A DNA stretch of 64,000 nt from Bacillus kexueae (GCF_022809095.1 NZ_JALAZE010000008.1:78912-142911), one strand, 5' to 3'. Shown: positions 1 to 10,248, counted from the first letter of the stretch. Program-made: numbers and translations. Notes: generated from the letters alone by a model not told the origin.

Positions 1-200
1 TGATAGTTACGGGCTACTTCGACTAATACATCTTGCACATGAATCACAAATGGACAATGATTACAAATGAACATGACTACCGTTGCCGTTTCTGACTTCA
101 CATCACTCAGTTTCGTCGTTTTACCAGTTACCGGGTTATACAATTCAAATAATGGAGCTATAGAACCAAGAGGGAGCATTACCGATTCAGTTCGTGCCAT
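1..200 (-). CDS. Thioredoxin-like / AhpC-TSA-type protein (N-terminal part, cut by window edge)
   Basis: The first 66 codons of a leftward gene are present; the rest lies outside the window. The start ATG at 200 follows a GGAAAGGATGG ribosome binding site. The visible protein begins MARTESVMLPLGSIAPLFEL and reaches the motif CNHCPF near residue 48. This places the CxxC-like centre after a beta strand, as in thioredoxin-family proteins with a CNHCP active site. These are thought to be thiol peroxidases or reductases. The family is clear from the motif and the N-terminal ligand-like segment; the exact substrate is not known. Confidence 0.75.
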   Translation of the reverse strand, partial: MARTESVMLPLGSIAPLFELYNPVTGKTTKLSDVKSETATVVMFICNHCPFVIHVQDVLVEVARNY

Positions 201-347
201 TATATTCCATCCTTTCCTTTATTTTCACCTGTTAGTATAACGAATGAATCATACCTAGTAAATGGATATACCTTTTTCGACGAATCTTCGTACAATATGC
301 TATAGTAATAAATCGACATATTCTTTTTACTAGATAGGAAGATCAGG

Positions 348-2540
348 ATGACATCAACTTTACAATACATAAAAGAATGGAAAAAAGCGCTTCAAGCGGA
401 AATTGTCCATCTAAAAAAATACGGAAGTACAAAATTTCCTATTAAAAACGGACGACTTGTCTCACATGAACCAACCTTTACGTATTATTTTGACGCAATT
501 GTCCCGATGAACATCCCAAATGGTTCATCTATTCGTCTTGAATGGGGACATGTAAAAGAAACAGGAATTCTAGTCTCAGCAGATGGGGGAGGTGTTTTAT
601 TATCAGTTGAACGCTCCTTTGGAGACCTCATCCCGGAAGCAAACTTACTTCATGACCCATGGGAACTTTTAGATGAACTTTATGCGAGAATTGATGAAAT
701 GAAAGAGAGTAAGAAAAAACGTGCAAGAGTAAAAAAACTCCTTCATCCGACAATGGAACCTAAACATCCGACGACAAGTATTAAAAGTTCTATCCATGAA
801 GTCATTCTTCGTTCCAAATACAATCCTATCACATTTATTTGGGGACCACCTGGTACCGGGAAAACATACACGCTGGCTCGGGTTGCTGCAAATAAGTATA
901 TGAAAAACAAACGGGTGCTGCTTTTATCACACAGTAACCAAGCAGTCGATGTGTTGATGAACGAAATGGCAAGCTTTTTAGTACGGAAAGACCTATTGAA
1001 AGTAGGAGAAATCCTTCGATACGGTACACAAAACAGTGGTACTTTAGACGATAGCTATTCCATCACCACATCGCAATTGTTAGGAAGTCAACATCCCGAT
1101 TTAGCAGAAAAAAGAGAGAAACTACTAAATGAACGAAAAGGAATAAAACAAGATTTAGCTCGATCTTACTCAAAAAGGGATTCAGAACAATTAATGGAGA
1201 TCGAAAAAGATTTAGCCTCACTATTAGAAAAAATTCGCAAGAAAGAAATAGATTTCGTAAAGGATGCAAAAGTAATTGGGACAACACTTGCGAAGGCAGC
1301 TAGCGATCCGACAATCTATGAAACAGAGTATGATCTCATTATTATTGATGAAGCAAGTATGGCGTATGTGCCACAAGCAGCGTTTGCCGCTTCATTAGGG
1401 AAACGGACCATTGTATGCGGAGACTTTATGCAATTACCACCTATCGCTCAAGGGCGGCATTCCCTTGTTACTAAATGGTTGAAGCAAGACGTTTTTCACG
1501 CATCCGGGGTTGCAAAATCGGTCGACACGGGCGAACTTCATCCTCATTTGTTTTTATTACGTGAACAACGTCGGATGCACCCTGACATTTCAAGCTTTAC
1601 TAACAATGTCATTTACCGAGCATTTGTCGGAGACCATAAAAGCGTCTTAACGAGCCGAAATGAATTAGTTTCACAAAAGCCGTTTGAGGAGAAAGCGTCC
1701 ATTTTGCTTGACACGAGCAATACGGGTGACTATTGCTGGAAAGATGAAACGACGAAATCCTATGTCAACCTGTGGCAATTGTTACTCTCGTTTCAACTAA
1801 TTCACGAAGGATATACAGCGGGCATACGTTCGATCGGCTATGTGACCCCGTATCGTGCACAAAGTATTCTAATGGAAAAGCTTCTTCAAGACATATATGA
1901 ACATGAAAAGCATGTTGCAAACATCATCTCAGCAACTGTCCACCGATTCCAAGGAAGTGAGCGAGATATGATGATCTTTGATACGGTCGATAGCTTCCCG
2001 AAGGAACGGCCAGGGATGCTTTTGATTGGGAGAGAAAGCGAACGGCTCATCAACGTCGCCATCACGCGAACGAAAGGGAAGTTTATTCACGTCGGTAACA
2101 TCGATTTTATGCAACAAAACATCTACCGGAGTCAAACGCTTCGAAAACTCGTTGACTATCAAATTGCGAGAGGACAAACTGTTTATCCAAACGAAATTGG
2201 GACATGGATTCAAAAACAGCATCCGAAGCTTCGATGGATGCATGCTAAAAAAATAGAACTGGTAATGCAGGACTTAAAAAACGCACGTCAATCCATTATG
2301 GTCGCCCTCCCGATAGGAGAACAGCTAAATTCTGAATGGAGGAACGCTCTAAAGCCATATAAAAACTATGTGAAAGTGATTCCATCCACTCTACCATTTC
2401 CATTTCTTTTAATAGATGAACAATTAGTTTGGATTGGCCTTTTTCTCACGAACAAAGAAAAGAGAAAACCACCATTTGTTGCAGCTAGATTACTTGCACC
2501 GTCGATTGGAAAATTTCTTACAACAACTATCCAAACATAA
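348..2540 (+). CDS. Superfamily 1 (Upf1/DNA2-like) AAA helicase with C-terminal extension
   Basis: The protein has 730 residues. It carries SF1 helicase motifs: Walker A GPPGTGKT (166-173), motif II DEAS (334-337), REQRR (405-409), motif V HRFQGSERD (532-540) and motif VI NVAITR (569-574). This set is typical of the Upf1/IGHMBP2/DNA2 branch (COG1112), which unwinds DNA or RNA using ATP. Residues about 230-315 form a charged helical insertion between motifs I and II. After motif VI, the last 110 residues resemble a degenerate phospholipase-D-like fold (a liDEqlvWIG-like segment) without a visible HxK motif. The start follows AGGAAGATCAGG. It stands alone, so the substrate cannot be inferred from neighbours. 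Confidence 0.85.
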   Translation: MTSTLQYIKEWKKALQAEIVHLKKYGSTKFPIKNGRLVSHEPTFTYYFDAIVPMNIPNGSSIRLEWGHVKETGILVSADGGGVLLSVERSFGDLIPEANLLHDPWELLDELYARIDEMKESKKKRARVKKLLHPTMEPKHPTTSIKSSIHEVILRSKYNPITFIWGPPGTGKTYTLARVAANKYMKNKRVLLLSHSNQAVDVLMNEMASFLVRKDLLKVGEILRYGTQNSGTLDDSYSITTSQLLGSQHPDLAEKREKLLNERKGIKQDLARSYSKRDSEQLMEIEKDLASLLEKIRKKEIDFVKDAKVIGTTLAKAASDPTIYETEYDLIIIDEASMAYVPQAAFAASLGKRTIVCGDFMQLPPIAQGRHSLVTKWLKQDVFHASGVAKSVDTGELHPHLFLLREQRRMHPDISSFTNNVIYRAFVGDHKSVLTSRNELVSQKPFEEKASILLDTSNTGDYCWKDETTKSYVNLWQLLLSFQLIHEGYTAGIRSIGYVTPYRAQSILMEKLLQDIYEHEKHVANIISATVHRFQGSERDMMIFDTVDSFPKERPGMLLIGRESERLINVAITRTKGKFIHVGNIDFMQQNIYRSQTLRKLVDYQIARGQTVYPNEIGTWIQKQHPKLRWMHAKKIELVMQDLKNARQSIMVALPIGEQLNSEWRNALKPYKNYVKVIPSTLPFPFLLIDEQLVWIGLFLTNKEKRKPPFVAARLLAPSIGKFLTTTIQT

Positions 2541-2576
2541 ATTACGAAGCGACGGTAAAAAGCTAGGGGGGACTCC

Positions 2577-2626
2577 AGCGGGAAAGCTCGAGTAACAGAC
2601 CATTATTGCAGATGGGCTTTCCCGCT
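2577..2626. repeat. 11-bp inverted repeat in the intergenic gap after the helicase gene
   Basis: AGCGGGAAAGC at 2577-2587 and its exact reverse complement GCTTTCCCGCT at 2616-2626 could form a GC-rich hairpin with a 28-base loop. The flanking bases look like a worn copy of the GC-rich palindromic elements common between Bacillus genes. It has no T-tract, so it is not a typical terminator. Confidence 0.5.
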
Positions 2627-2708
2627 AGAGAAGCTGATAGATAAATAGAGAGGATAGCCGTGAATCTCGCCTGCAATAAAAAGGAGATTCTGCGAGGTTA
2701 TAGAAGTT

Positions 2709-2781
2709 CGCTTGGAGCTAGACACCAAAAAAACGGTAAAGAGAATACTGGAACACTTTAACTTAAACTTTCTGTAACAAT
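2709..2781. repeat. Copy A of a dispersed intergenic repeat (about 70 bp)
   Basis: The segment beginning CGCTTGGAGCTAGACACC and ending CTTTCTGTAACAAT recurs at 40757-40825 with a few substitutions and a short internal deletion. Both copies lie in the same orientation between genes and next to a terminator. The shared text includes a run of A and the words GGAGCTAGACACC and AAACTTTCTGTAACAAT. This is a direct observation of homology between two intergenic sites. Confidence 0.85.
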
Positions 2782-2785
2782 GAAG

Positions 2786-2818
2786 AAAGAGGCTGTCCTA
2801 ATTGGGCAGCCTCTTTTT
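2786..2818 (-). terminator. Rho-independent terminator after the ykpA-like gene
   Basis: A stem AAAGAGGCTG/CAGCCTCTTT with a short loop lies immediately beyond the stop codon of the leftward ABC-F gene. It has T-rich flanks on both sides and may also serve rightward transcription. Confidence 0.75.
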
Positions 2819-2820
2819 AA

Positions 2821-4464
<1,644 letters not shown>

Positions 4465-4513
4465 TCATGTCTACGAAAGTATACCATTTTCTTTCGGAAA
4501 TGGCGATGTTTGA

Positions 4514-4951
4514 TTATAGAGAAATAAAGGGTTTTGTTTCTACGGATGAGAAGACGACATGCGTTACCGTTGTAGCAAATGGAGAGACTTCATCAATAAA
4601 TTGTTCAACATCTGAAAGAGAGTGAAAATACCGCTTCAATACAAAACAAGCACTACCAGCGATTCGATGACAAAACTCCACTTGTGGTAAGTTTGATACA
4701 TATTTTTTGAAAGTATCATATTGACCGCCTTTAATCGTTACCTCAAAAAGACAACAAACCGGATAACCGACTTTTCCGTAATCAATTTGAATGGTATATC
4801 CTTTGATTATCCCAAACGATTCTAACTGTTTAATCCGCTCACTTATTGCTGGTGCAGAACGATTGAGAAGACGTGCTAATTCTCTCATGGATAGCCGACT
4901 ATTTTTCATAAGTTCATCTATAATCTTCAAATCTAGGTCATCTAATTTCAT
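4514..4951 (-). CDS. lrpC: Lrp/AsnC-family transcriptional regulator, LrpC-like
   Basis: The 145-residue protein has an N-terminal helix-turn-helix (about 5-55, with a recognition helix around SAPAISERIKQLESFG) and a C-terminal RAM ligand and oligomerisation domain (about 65-140). The sequence fits LrpC (144 residues in B. subtilis), including the C-terminal block IAGSACFVLKRY. Lrp-type proteins bind DNA as oligomers and respond to amino acids. The start has GGAAGGAGAAATAATTTTCAA upstream. It is divergent from an AhpD-like gene across 117 bp, so it may control that gene and itself; this is inference. Confidence 0.85.
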   Translation of the reverse strand: MKLDDLDLKIIDELMKNSRLSMRELARLLNRSAPAISERIKQLESFGIIKGYTIQIDYGKVGYPVCCLFEVTIKGGQYDTFKKYVSNLPQVEFCHRIAGSACFVLKRYFHSLSDVEQFIDEVSPFATTVTHVVFSSVETKPFISL

Positions 4952-5068
4952 TTGAAAATTATTTCTCCTTCCAACCTTTAATTTGCCATGTTTTTAAGAG
5001 AAAAACTTTACATCCATTATGTTATTGTACAGATATATTTATTACTATTATGGCAAGGAGGGAAGATA

Positions 5069-5473
5069 ATGACAATCATATCTTTATCGGATCACGGTGA
5101 AACACCTTTTGAAAAGATTTTAGGTCACAATGTAGACATTTTACAGGCATGGTCTCACTTACACGAAGTAGTAGTAAAAAAAGGGTTATTATCCGCGACG
5201 CTTAAAGAGCAAGTGAGGAGAACGCTCGCACGACAAAATGGGTGTGAATATTGTCAAGTGAAAGGGATGCCGCAAAGACACCTATTTGATGAAAAAACAA
5301 CCGTAGCAGTGGCTTTTGCTGAAGTTTTTTTAAAGGAAAAAGGGAACGTTCCACCTTCTGCTGTCCATGTTTTGCAACAAACCTTTTGTGATGCTGAAAT
5401 AAGTGAACTCGTTGCCTTTATTACGTTTATCACAGCATCTCAATATGTAGGTGCGATCTTAAAATTGTCCTAA
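5069..5473 (+). CDS. Carboxymuconolactone decarboxylase / AhpD-like protein
   Basis: I place the start at ATG 5069 because GGCAAGGAGGGAAGATA precedes it; the frame is open 27 codons further upstream but has no ribosome binding site there. The 134-residue protein has the AhpD-type motif: a helix with EQVRRTLARQNG followed by CEYC, giving the redox pair C59/C62, and later hydrophobic helices. Proteins of this family reduce hydroperoxides or peroxiredoxins with the CxxC pair. It diverges from the LrpC-like regulator and ends at a small hairpin. The physiological substrate is unknown. Confidence 0.75.
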   Translation: MTIISLSDHGETPFEKILGHNVDILQAWSHLHEVVVKKGLLSATLKEQVRRTLARQNGCEYCQVKGMPQRHLFDEKTTVAVAFAEVFLKEKGNVPPSAVHVLQQTFCDAEISELVAFITFITASQYVGAILKLS

Positions 5474-5496
5474 GTGCTCTTCGTTGAAGGGCACTT
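5472..5496 (+). terminator. Hairpin at the end of the AhpD-like gene
   Basis: An 11-bp stem AAGTGCTCTTC/GAAGGGCACTT with a 3-base loop overlaps the stop codon. The following T-tract is poor, so termination may be weak. Confidence 0.5.
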
Positions 5497-5500
5497 CTAA

Positions 5501-5595
5501 TTGACAACTTCAACTAAATTTTGCATACTATAGTTAGAAGATTATCTAAATATCTAAATGTAATTAATAATTAGAAATTTATCTAAATATCTAAA
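5501..5595 (+). promoter_or_regulatory. Promoter and repeated operator of the sdpRI-like operon
   Basis: TTGACA at 5501-5506 is followed by TACTAT at 5526-5531 (spacer 19, long). Downstream, the 15-base word ATCTAAATATCTAAA occurs twice, at 5544-5558 and 5581-5595. The second copy directly abuts the ribosome binding site. ArsR-type repressors bind AT-rich repeats over their own promoters, so these are likely operators for the SdpR-like protein. The repeats are seen; the binding is inferred. Confidence 0.65.
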
Positions 5596-5612
5596 AAGAG
5601 GGGGGAACACCA

Positions 5613-5897
5613 TTGTCTTTTAATGACGCATTTAAAGCGATTTCAGATCCCAGTCGTAGACGGATTTTATCTTTGCTGAAAAAAGGAGATTTGACAGCAG
5701 GTGAGATTGCATCCCACTTTGATATGCAAAAGCCGAGTGTTTCGCATCATTTAAAGCTTTTAAAACAAGCGGATTTAGTGCACGATGAGCGAAGAGGACA
5801 GCATATCTACTATTCGCTTAATACGACGGTGTTTCAAGAACTTTTAAGTTGGTTTTACGATATTTTAGAAAAGGATGGGGAAAGAAATGAAAAATAA
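5613..5897 (+). CDS. sdpR: ArsR-family repressor, SdpR-like
   Basis: The 94-residue winged-helix protein begins at TTG 5613 after AGAGGGGGGAACACCA. It contains FKAISDPSRRRILSLL and the recognition helix KPSVSHHLKLLKQADLV, then the wing RRGQHIYYSLN, closely matching B. subtilis SdpR. No metal-binding cysteines are present, as in SdpR. In B. subtilis SdpR represses sdpRI until membrane SdpI, bound to the SdpC toxin, sequesters it. Its end overlaps the next start by 11 bases, so the two genes are translationally coupled. Repeated AT-rich words upstream fit autorepression. Confidence 0.85.
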   Translation: MSFNDAFKAISDPSRRRILSLLKKGDLTAGEIASHFDMQKPSVSHHLKLLKQADLVHDERRGQHIYYSLNTTVFQELLSWFYDILEKDGERNEK

Positions 5898-6522
5898 TCG
5901 TTTCTTTATATTTATTATTGTTTTGTCATTTTTAGCAGGTTTACTCGCACTGCCGTATTTACCTGAACAAGTGGCTATTCATTGGAATGCTGCAGGAGAG
6001 CCAGATAATTATGGTCATAAATTATTCGGCGCATTATTCCTGCCTATTATGATGATATTTCTACTCGGCTTGTTTCACATATTGCCGTCCATTGACCCGA
6101 AAAAAAAGAATTATACCCATTTTAAACAGAGCTATCAAATTCTTATAAACACACTCGCCATTGTCTTTTTGATCATTCACCTTTCATTACTTGGTAGCAA
6201 CTTAGGTTATAACATTGATATTTCATTTGTCGTTCCACTTGTCATCGGTCTATTATTTATCGTCATTGGAAACTACATGCCGAAAATGAAACATAACTAT
6301 TTTGTCGGAATACGTACACCTTGGACACTTGCGAGTGAACGCGTATGGTACAAAACACACCGACTTGGAGGGAAGGTATTCGTATTCATGGGAGTGGTTG
6401 CCATTTTCTCTTTATGGACGGAAGGGACTTGGCGATTCATCGTATTTATTTCAGTTACACTCGCTAGTACACTCTTTTTAATCATCCAGTCGTATCGATA
6501 TTACAAACAGGAAACAAAGTAA
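5887..6522 (+). CDS. sdpI: SdpI-family membrane immunity / signal protein
   Basis: I choose ATG 5887, preceded by AAGGATGGGGAAAGAA, giving 211 residues. The protein has six predicted membrane segments. It carries the DUF1648 motif (ALPYLPEQVAIHWNAAGEPD, residues about 19-38) and the SdpI signature NYMPKMKHNYFVGIRTPWTL followed by W..THR.GG. In B. subtilis SdpI gives immunity to the SdpC killing factor and titrates SdpR to the membrane. No sdpABC-like genes lie near, so this could protect against toxins from others. A strong terminator follows. Confidence 0.85.
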   Translation: MKNNRFFIFIIVLSFLAGLLALPYLPEQVAIHWNAAGEPDNYGHKLFGALFLPIMMIFLLGLFHILPSIDPKKKNYTHFKQSYQILINTLAIVFLIIHLSLLGSNLGYNIDISFVVPLVIGLLFIVIGNYMPKMKHNYFVGIRTPWTLASERVWYKTHRLGGKVFVFMGVVAIFSLWTEGTWRFIVFISVTLASTLFLIIQSYRYYKQETK

Positions 6523-6531
6523 ATGGTATTA

Positions 6532-6561
6532 GGTGCATCGACATTCCGATGCACCCTTTTT
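6532..6561 (+). terminator. Terminator of the sdpRI-like operon
   Basis: A perfect 9-bp stem GGTGCATCG/CGATGCACC with loop ACATTC is followed by CTTTTT. Confidence 0.85.
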
Positions 6562-6609
6562 GTAATACATGGTAAAATTGGTAGGAATGTACGAAAGGGG
6601 GGAGGGCGT

Positions 6610-7047
6610 ATGCGGTGGATTCCTTTTATTCTACTTTTATGCTTATTTCCGGCTGTCGCATATGGAGAAGCAACGGTCATTCTAAAAGGAGAAGCGGCTG
6701 GTTACTCCTATTCTATTAACGATGGAAAATGGAATGTTCAAAAGGGAGAGCGTTCGAAAGAAGTTGTTGAATCTGATGAAAATCGTGAAGCTTTATTTCA
6801 GTACCAAGAGACCATTGAAAGTTTAAAATCGACTCTCAGCACCATCATCATAACATTCGTATATTTAAGCATCGTCGTCTTAGCAGGATTTTACGTTCGG
6901 AAAAAGACGTGGAAAGGTGAAGGTCTTACCATTGTCTTCTTTTTTGGTCTCATAGCGATATGGATTCTTGTTGAACATCTAATTGATTATTCAAGATACT
7001 TGAAAGACGTTCAGTATTATTTCGAACGCATCATACTGTACATTTAA
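6610..7047 (+). CDS. Secreted/membrane protein of unknown function
   Basis: The start ATG 6610 is preceded by GAAAGGGGGGAGGGCGT; the open frame upstream lacks a binding site. The 145-residue product begins with a signal peptide (MRWIPFILLLCLFPAVAYG, likely cut after residue 19). An outside segment of about 55 residues follows, then two membrane helices around 80-100 and 110-130. I do not recognise the family. It lies between two terminators and is a single-gene unit. The short outside part (GYSYSINDGKWNVQKGE) has no known motif. Confidence 0.7.
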   Translation: MRWIPFILLLCLFPAVAYGEATVILKGEAAGYSYSINDGKWNVQKGERSKEVVESDENREALFQYQETIESLKSTLSTIIITFVYLSIVVLAGFYVRKKTWKGEGLTIVFFFGLIAIWILVEHLIDYSRYLKDVQYYFERIILYI

Positions 7048-7052
7048 AACGA

Positions 7053-7081
7053 AACCGGTTAGTGACAGTACCTAACCGGTT
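7053..7081. terminator. Bidirectional terminator between convergent genes
   Basis: A perfect 10-bp stem AACCGGTTAG/CTAACCGGTT lies between two converging genes, with T-rich flanks on both strands. Confidence 0.75.
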
Positions 7082-7091
7082 CATTTACTGA

Positions 7092-8354
7092 TCATTTTTC
7101 CAATGAAACATCTGGATTCGGGACAAAAATGAGAATGATGCCACCGATCATAAATAAGACGATAAGGCTGAATACCCCCATGCTGGATTGTCCTGTAAGT
7201 TGTGCCGTTAATCCAACTAAAAGTGGTCCCATTATGGAAGCGAACTTACCAAAAATATTATAAAACCCGAAAAACTCATTCGCATTCTTTTTCGGAACGA
7301 GCTTTGCAAAGTAAGAGCGGCTCAACGCTTGAATACCACCTTGTGACGAGGCAACAAGCATTGCTAAAATCCAAAAGTCTAAAGTTGAATCCATAAAGTA
7401 AGCGTAAATACAGACAATCGTATATATGAAAATCCCCACATAAAGCATGTTCTTACCCGTATATCGGTCGGCTAATTTTCCATATAAAATAGCAAAAGGA
7501 GCGGCAACAACTTGTGTGACAAATAAGATAATTAATAAATTCGTAGCTGAAATGCCTAAATCCGTTCCGTAAGCAGTCGACATGGAAATGATTGTTCCAA
7601 CTCCATCAATGTAAAAGAAGTAGGCCAAGAGGAAGAGAAATAGGGGACGGTATTTTTTAATTTCTTTCATTGTATTAAATAGTCGCTTGAAGCTCATTTG
7701 GATTGGTCGTTTCTCCCGTTCAATAAAATGAATTTGCGAAACGTTCTTTAATAAAGGTATCGTAAATAATAACCACCATAAAGCCGTGATGAGGAAAGCA
7801 ATTTTACTTGCGACAGCGGTACTGATTGGAAGGACACCACTTTGAGACGAAAGGATGATGGCAATGCTAATGATAAATGGAATCGTGCTACCAATATAGC
7901 CAAATCCGAAACCGAATGCTGAAACACGATTCATTCGATCTTCCGTCGTAACATCTACTAAAAAAGCATCGTAAAACACGTTTGCCCCCGTTGAACCAAT
8001 GGTAGCTACAGTATAACAAACGAGAAGCCATAACCACGCATCACTCGGAATAAATGCTAGCACGGCCGTCGCACTCACACCTACTCCAAAGAAGAAGGCA
8101 AAAAACTTCTTCTTTAACCCTTCATAATCGGCGATTGTACCTAAAATGGGGGCTATCATAGCGAGGATAAACGTTGCTATTGCGATTGTATAACCTAAGT
8201 AAGCGGTGGAATTAGCCCCCGATACACCACTACTTGTCGCAGCTGCTTTATAAAATAACGGAAATATTGCGGTCGTAATAATAATGGAGTAGGCGGAATT
8301 CGCCCAATCATAAAAAATCCAACTGCGCTCATCTTTTGAAAAACGCTTTTTCAT
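7092..8354 (-). CDS. MFS transporter, Atg22/UMF1 family (YxiO-like)
   Basis: The protein has about 12 membrane segments and 420 residues. The N-terminal block ERSWIFYDWANSAYSIIITT and the loop GTIADYEGLKK are typical of the Atg22-like UMF1 family, to which B. subtilis YxiO belongs. Later motifs include SQGGIQALSRSYFAKLVP and NEFFGFYNIFGK. Atg22 proteins are amino-acid effluxers in yeast; bacterial substrates are unknown. Among candidate starts I prefer ATG 8354, seven bases after GGAGGGG; ATG 8360 abuts the binding site. It is 21 bases from the preceding phosphodiesterase gene and probably co-transcribed with it. Confidence 0.85.
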   Translation of the reverse strand: MKKRFSKDERSWIFYDWANSAYSIIITTAIFPLFYKAAATSSGVSGANSTAYLGYTIAIATFILAMIAPILGTIADYEGLKKKFFAFFFGVGVSATAVLAFIPSDAWLWLLVCYTVATIGSTGANVFYDAFLVDVTTEDRMNRVSAFGFGFGYIGSTIPFIISIAIILSSQSGVLPISTAVASKIAFLITALWWLLFTIPLLKNVSQIHFIEREKRPIQMSFKRLFNTMKEIKKYRPLFLFLLAYFFYIDGVGTIISMSTAYGTDLGISATNLLIILFVTQVVAAPFAILYGKLADRYTGKNMLYVGIFIYTIVCIYAYFMDSTLDFWILAMLVASSQGGIQALSRSYFAKLVPKKNANEFFGFYNIFGKFASIMGPLLVGLTAQLTGQSSMGVFSLIVLFMIGGIILIFVPNPDVSLEK

Positions 8355-8375
8355 TTTCATCCCCTCCAAACGGGT

Positions 8376-9686
8376 TTAATTTAAATTTAGCATTTCATTT
8401 ATGACACGACCGTCCACACCATCAAACCGTAGACCAAGTATCCGAGCAAGTGTTGGCCCTTCGTCGATTAGCTCCATTTTCGGCACTTCAACCCTGTCTC
8501 GAATCCCGTTTCCTTTTGCGATAAAAACAGTCCCGTATTGAGGTTTTTCAGGAGAGTATCCGTGACTAGCAAGTGTAAAACGTTTCTGTTCAACATCTTT
8601 TTTTGTAATGGTTTCTAGTAACTCTCCAGTAAGATATTCAGTGAAATAAAACCCTCTTTTTGCCTCTAACATTAAAAAGCAATGATTGTCCGCTCCTAAA
8701 GCATCTGCTTCCTTACCTGTATAGACTTGCTCGATTCCGTAGTTCTCATCTTTTGCTAAATTTGAACATAAGCCAAACACAGCTTTCTTCGTTTCAAGGT
8801 CTCGTTCATCTTTGATGTAAATGTATGCCGACCCATCACAACTTTTACAATACGCTTTCCAATTGATAACGCGCCCTTTTTCATTCACTTCGATAAATTT
8901 CTGTTTTTTCAATAACACATTAAGATTTATCGCTCGTGAATGATCTAATTGACTATGATCACCTAAAAGCACAATAGTGGAATGTTCGTATATTCCTGCC
9001 TCTTTTAACGCTTCTACGATTCGCCCGAGACGTTGATTGTGACGAGAGAGGGCGTCGTGTGCCTGTCTGGATGAAAACCCATGATAATGTCTCATTGAAT
9101 CCAAATCAACGAAGTGCACAAGGAGAAGGTTCGGTTTTTTCTTCGTAATAGTATAGACAGTAGATTCTAAAACAAAATCATCAAGTGCATGCTGCTGCAA
9201 TCCGTTTCGTAGACGACCAAATTTCGCATTACAAATGATTTGAAAGAGGGGAGACCCATTACGTAAAGACACAGGAATTTGATGATGCCATGGGCGATTG
9301 GCAAATATTTCGGGCATATTATAATCGATATTAGCTTGAGCTGTTACAGGCCATAATAAAGCTGCAGTCGTTAATCCTGCTTTTTTTGCTTCGTCATAGA
9401 GAGTGGTACTTTGTATGTGCTTTCGATGCCAATACCAATCTGGGGATGTTGCTCCAGGTTGAAGGAACGTATTATTAATTACTCCATGGCGGTTTGGATA
9501 GTTCCCAGTCACAATTGTTGTATGGCAAGGATACGTTAAGGAAGGGTAAATTGATTTTACATTACGGCAATAGCTCCCATTATCTATAAAATCCCGAAAA
9601 TGAGGTAAATCCTGCAATATCGGAAAATCTGTTGAGGCGAGACAATCAAAGGAAATGACAATTAGATGATCGGTTAGTCGCTTCAT
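8376..9686 (-). CDS. Alkaline-phosphatase-superfamily phosphodiesterase (NPP-like)
   Basis: The 436-residue protein belongs to the type I nucleotide pyrophosphatase/phosphodiesterase family. Metal and nucleophile signatures are visible: D14 in VISFDC, T51 in YPSLTYPCHTTIVTGNYP (nucleophile), HFVDLDSMRHYHG in the middle, LLGDHSQ, and ASHGYSP near the C-terminus. No signal peptide is seen, so it is probably cytoplasmic. I start at ATG 9686 after TTTGGAGGTATGT. Nothing identifies the substrate. It is upstream of, and likely in one transcript with, the Atg22-like transporter. Confidence 0.8.
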   Translation of the reverse strand: MKRLTDHLIVISFDCLASTDFPILQDLPHFRDFIDNGSYCRNVKSIYPSLTYPCHTTIVTGNYPNRHGVINNTFLQPGATSPDWYWHRKHIQSTTLYDEAKKAGLTTAALLWPVTAQANIDYNMPEIFANRPWHHQIPVSLRNGSPLFQIICNAKFGRLRNGLQQHALDDFVLESTVYTITKKKPNLLLVHFVDLDSMRHYHGFSSRQAHDALSRHNQRLGRIVEALKEAGIYEHSTIVLLGDHSQLDHSRAINLNVLLKKQKFIEVNEKGRVINWKAYCKSCDGSAYIYIKDERDLETKKAVFGLCSNLAKDENYGIEQVYTGKEADALGADNHCFLMLEAKRGFYFTEYLTGELLETITKKDVEQKRFTLASHGYSPEKPQYGTVFIAKGNGIRDRVEVPKMELIDEGPTLARILGLRFDGVDGRVINEMLNLN

Positions 9687-9801
9687 ACATACCTCCAAAC
9701 GATCAGAAATTCTTACTCCTACTCTCATCATATACTAGAAAGAAAAAGAAAAGTAGGAAATTTATATGATATGATAGATAAAAATCGTATGGAGGATATC
9801 A

Positions 9802-10176
9802 ATGAAAGTATTAAGGTATATTTTAATGCTACTTCCTGTTCCGTTTTTGTTTCACTTTTATGAATATAATCAGCATTTAGCAAAGAAAGAGCCTGTCCTT
9901 TTATTCCCTTTCTTTCTCTTTCTCATTATGATTGTCGGATACCAATTACGGAAGGTTCGGTTCACGTTGTTCATCGTAATTAACTTAACAGTGACCATCT
10001 TTTCTTTAGTGCTCGGATTCATTTTACTCAAGGATGATGGCACATGGTTTAAACCTTATGGAAGAGATATAGCCATTGTATTTACTTCGTTAATTTATAT
10101 GATTGGTCTGTTATTCGTAAGATGGATGTACAAGACGTCTTCCTCGAAGAAAAGAGCGGGAGATATCTCAACATAA
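9802..10176 (+). CDS. Small membrane protein of unknown function
   Basis: The 124-residue protein has four predicted membrane helices (about 4-20, 33-48, 53-75 and 88-108) and a basic serine/lysine-rich tail (KTSSSKKRAGD). The start ATG follows TATGGAGGATATCA. It is divergent from the phosphodiesterase gene, with a short intergenic promoter region. I do not recognise a family. It runs in the direction of selO with 72 bases between, and co-transcription is possible. Confidence 0.7.
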   Translation: MKVLRYILMLLPVPFLFHFYEYNQHLAKKEPVLLFPFFLFLIMIVGYQLRKVRFTLFIVINLTVTIFSLVLGFILLKDDGTWFKPYGRDIAIVFTSLIYMIGLLFVRWMYKTSSSKKRAGDIST

Positions 10177-10248
10177 CGATTCGGTTTATAGAAATACATG
10201 AAAATACGTAGCATAGCGATTTGACCTATAATGGAAAGGATGATCAAA

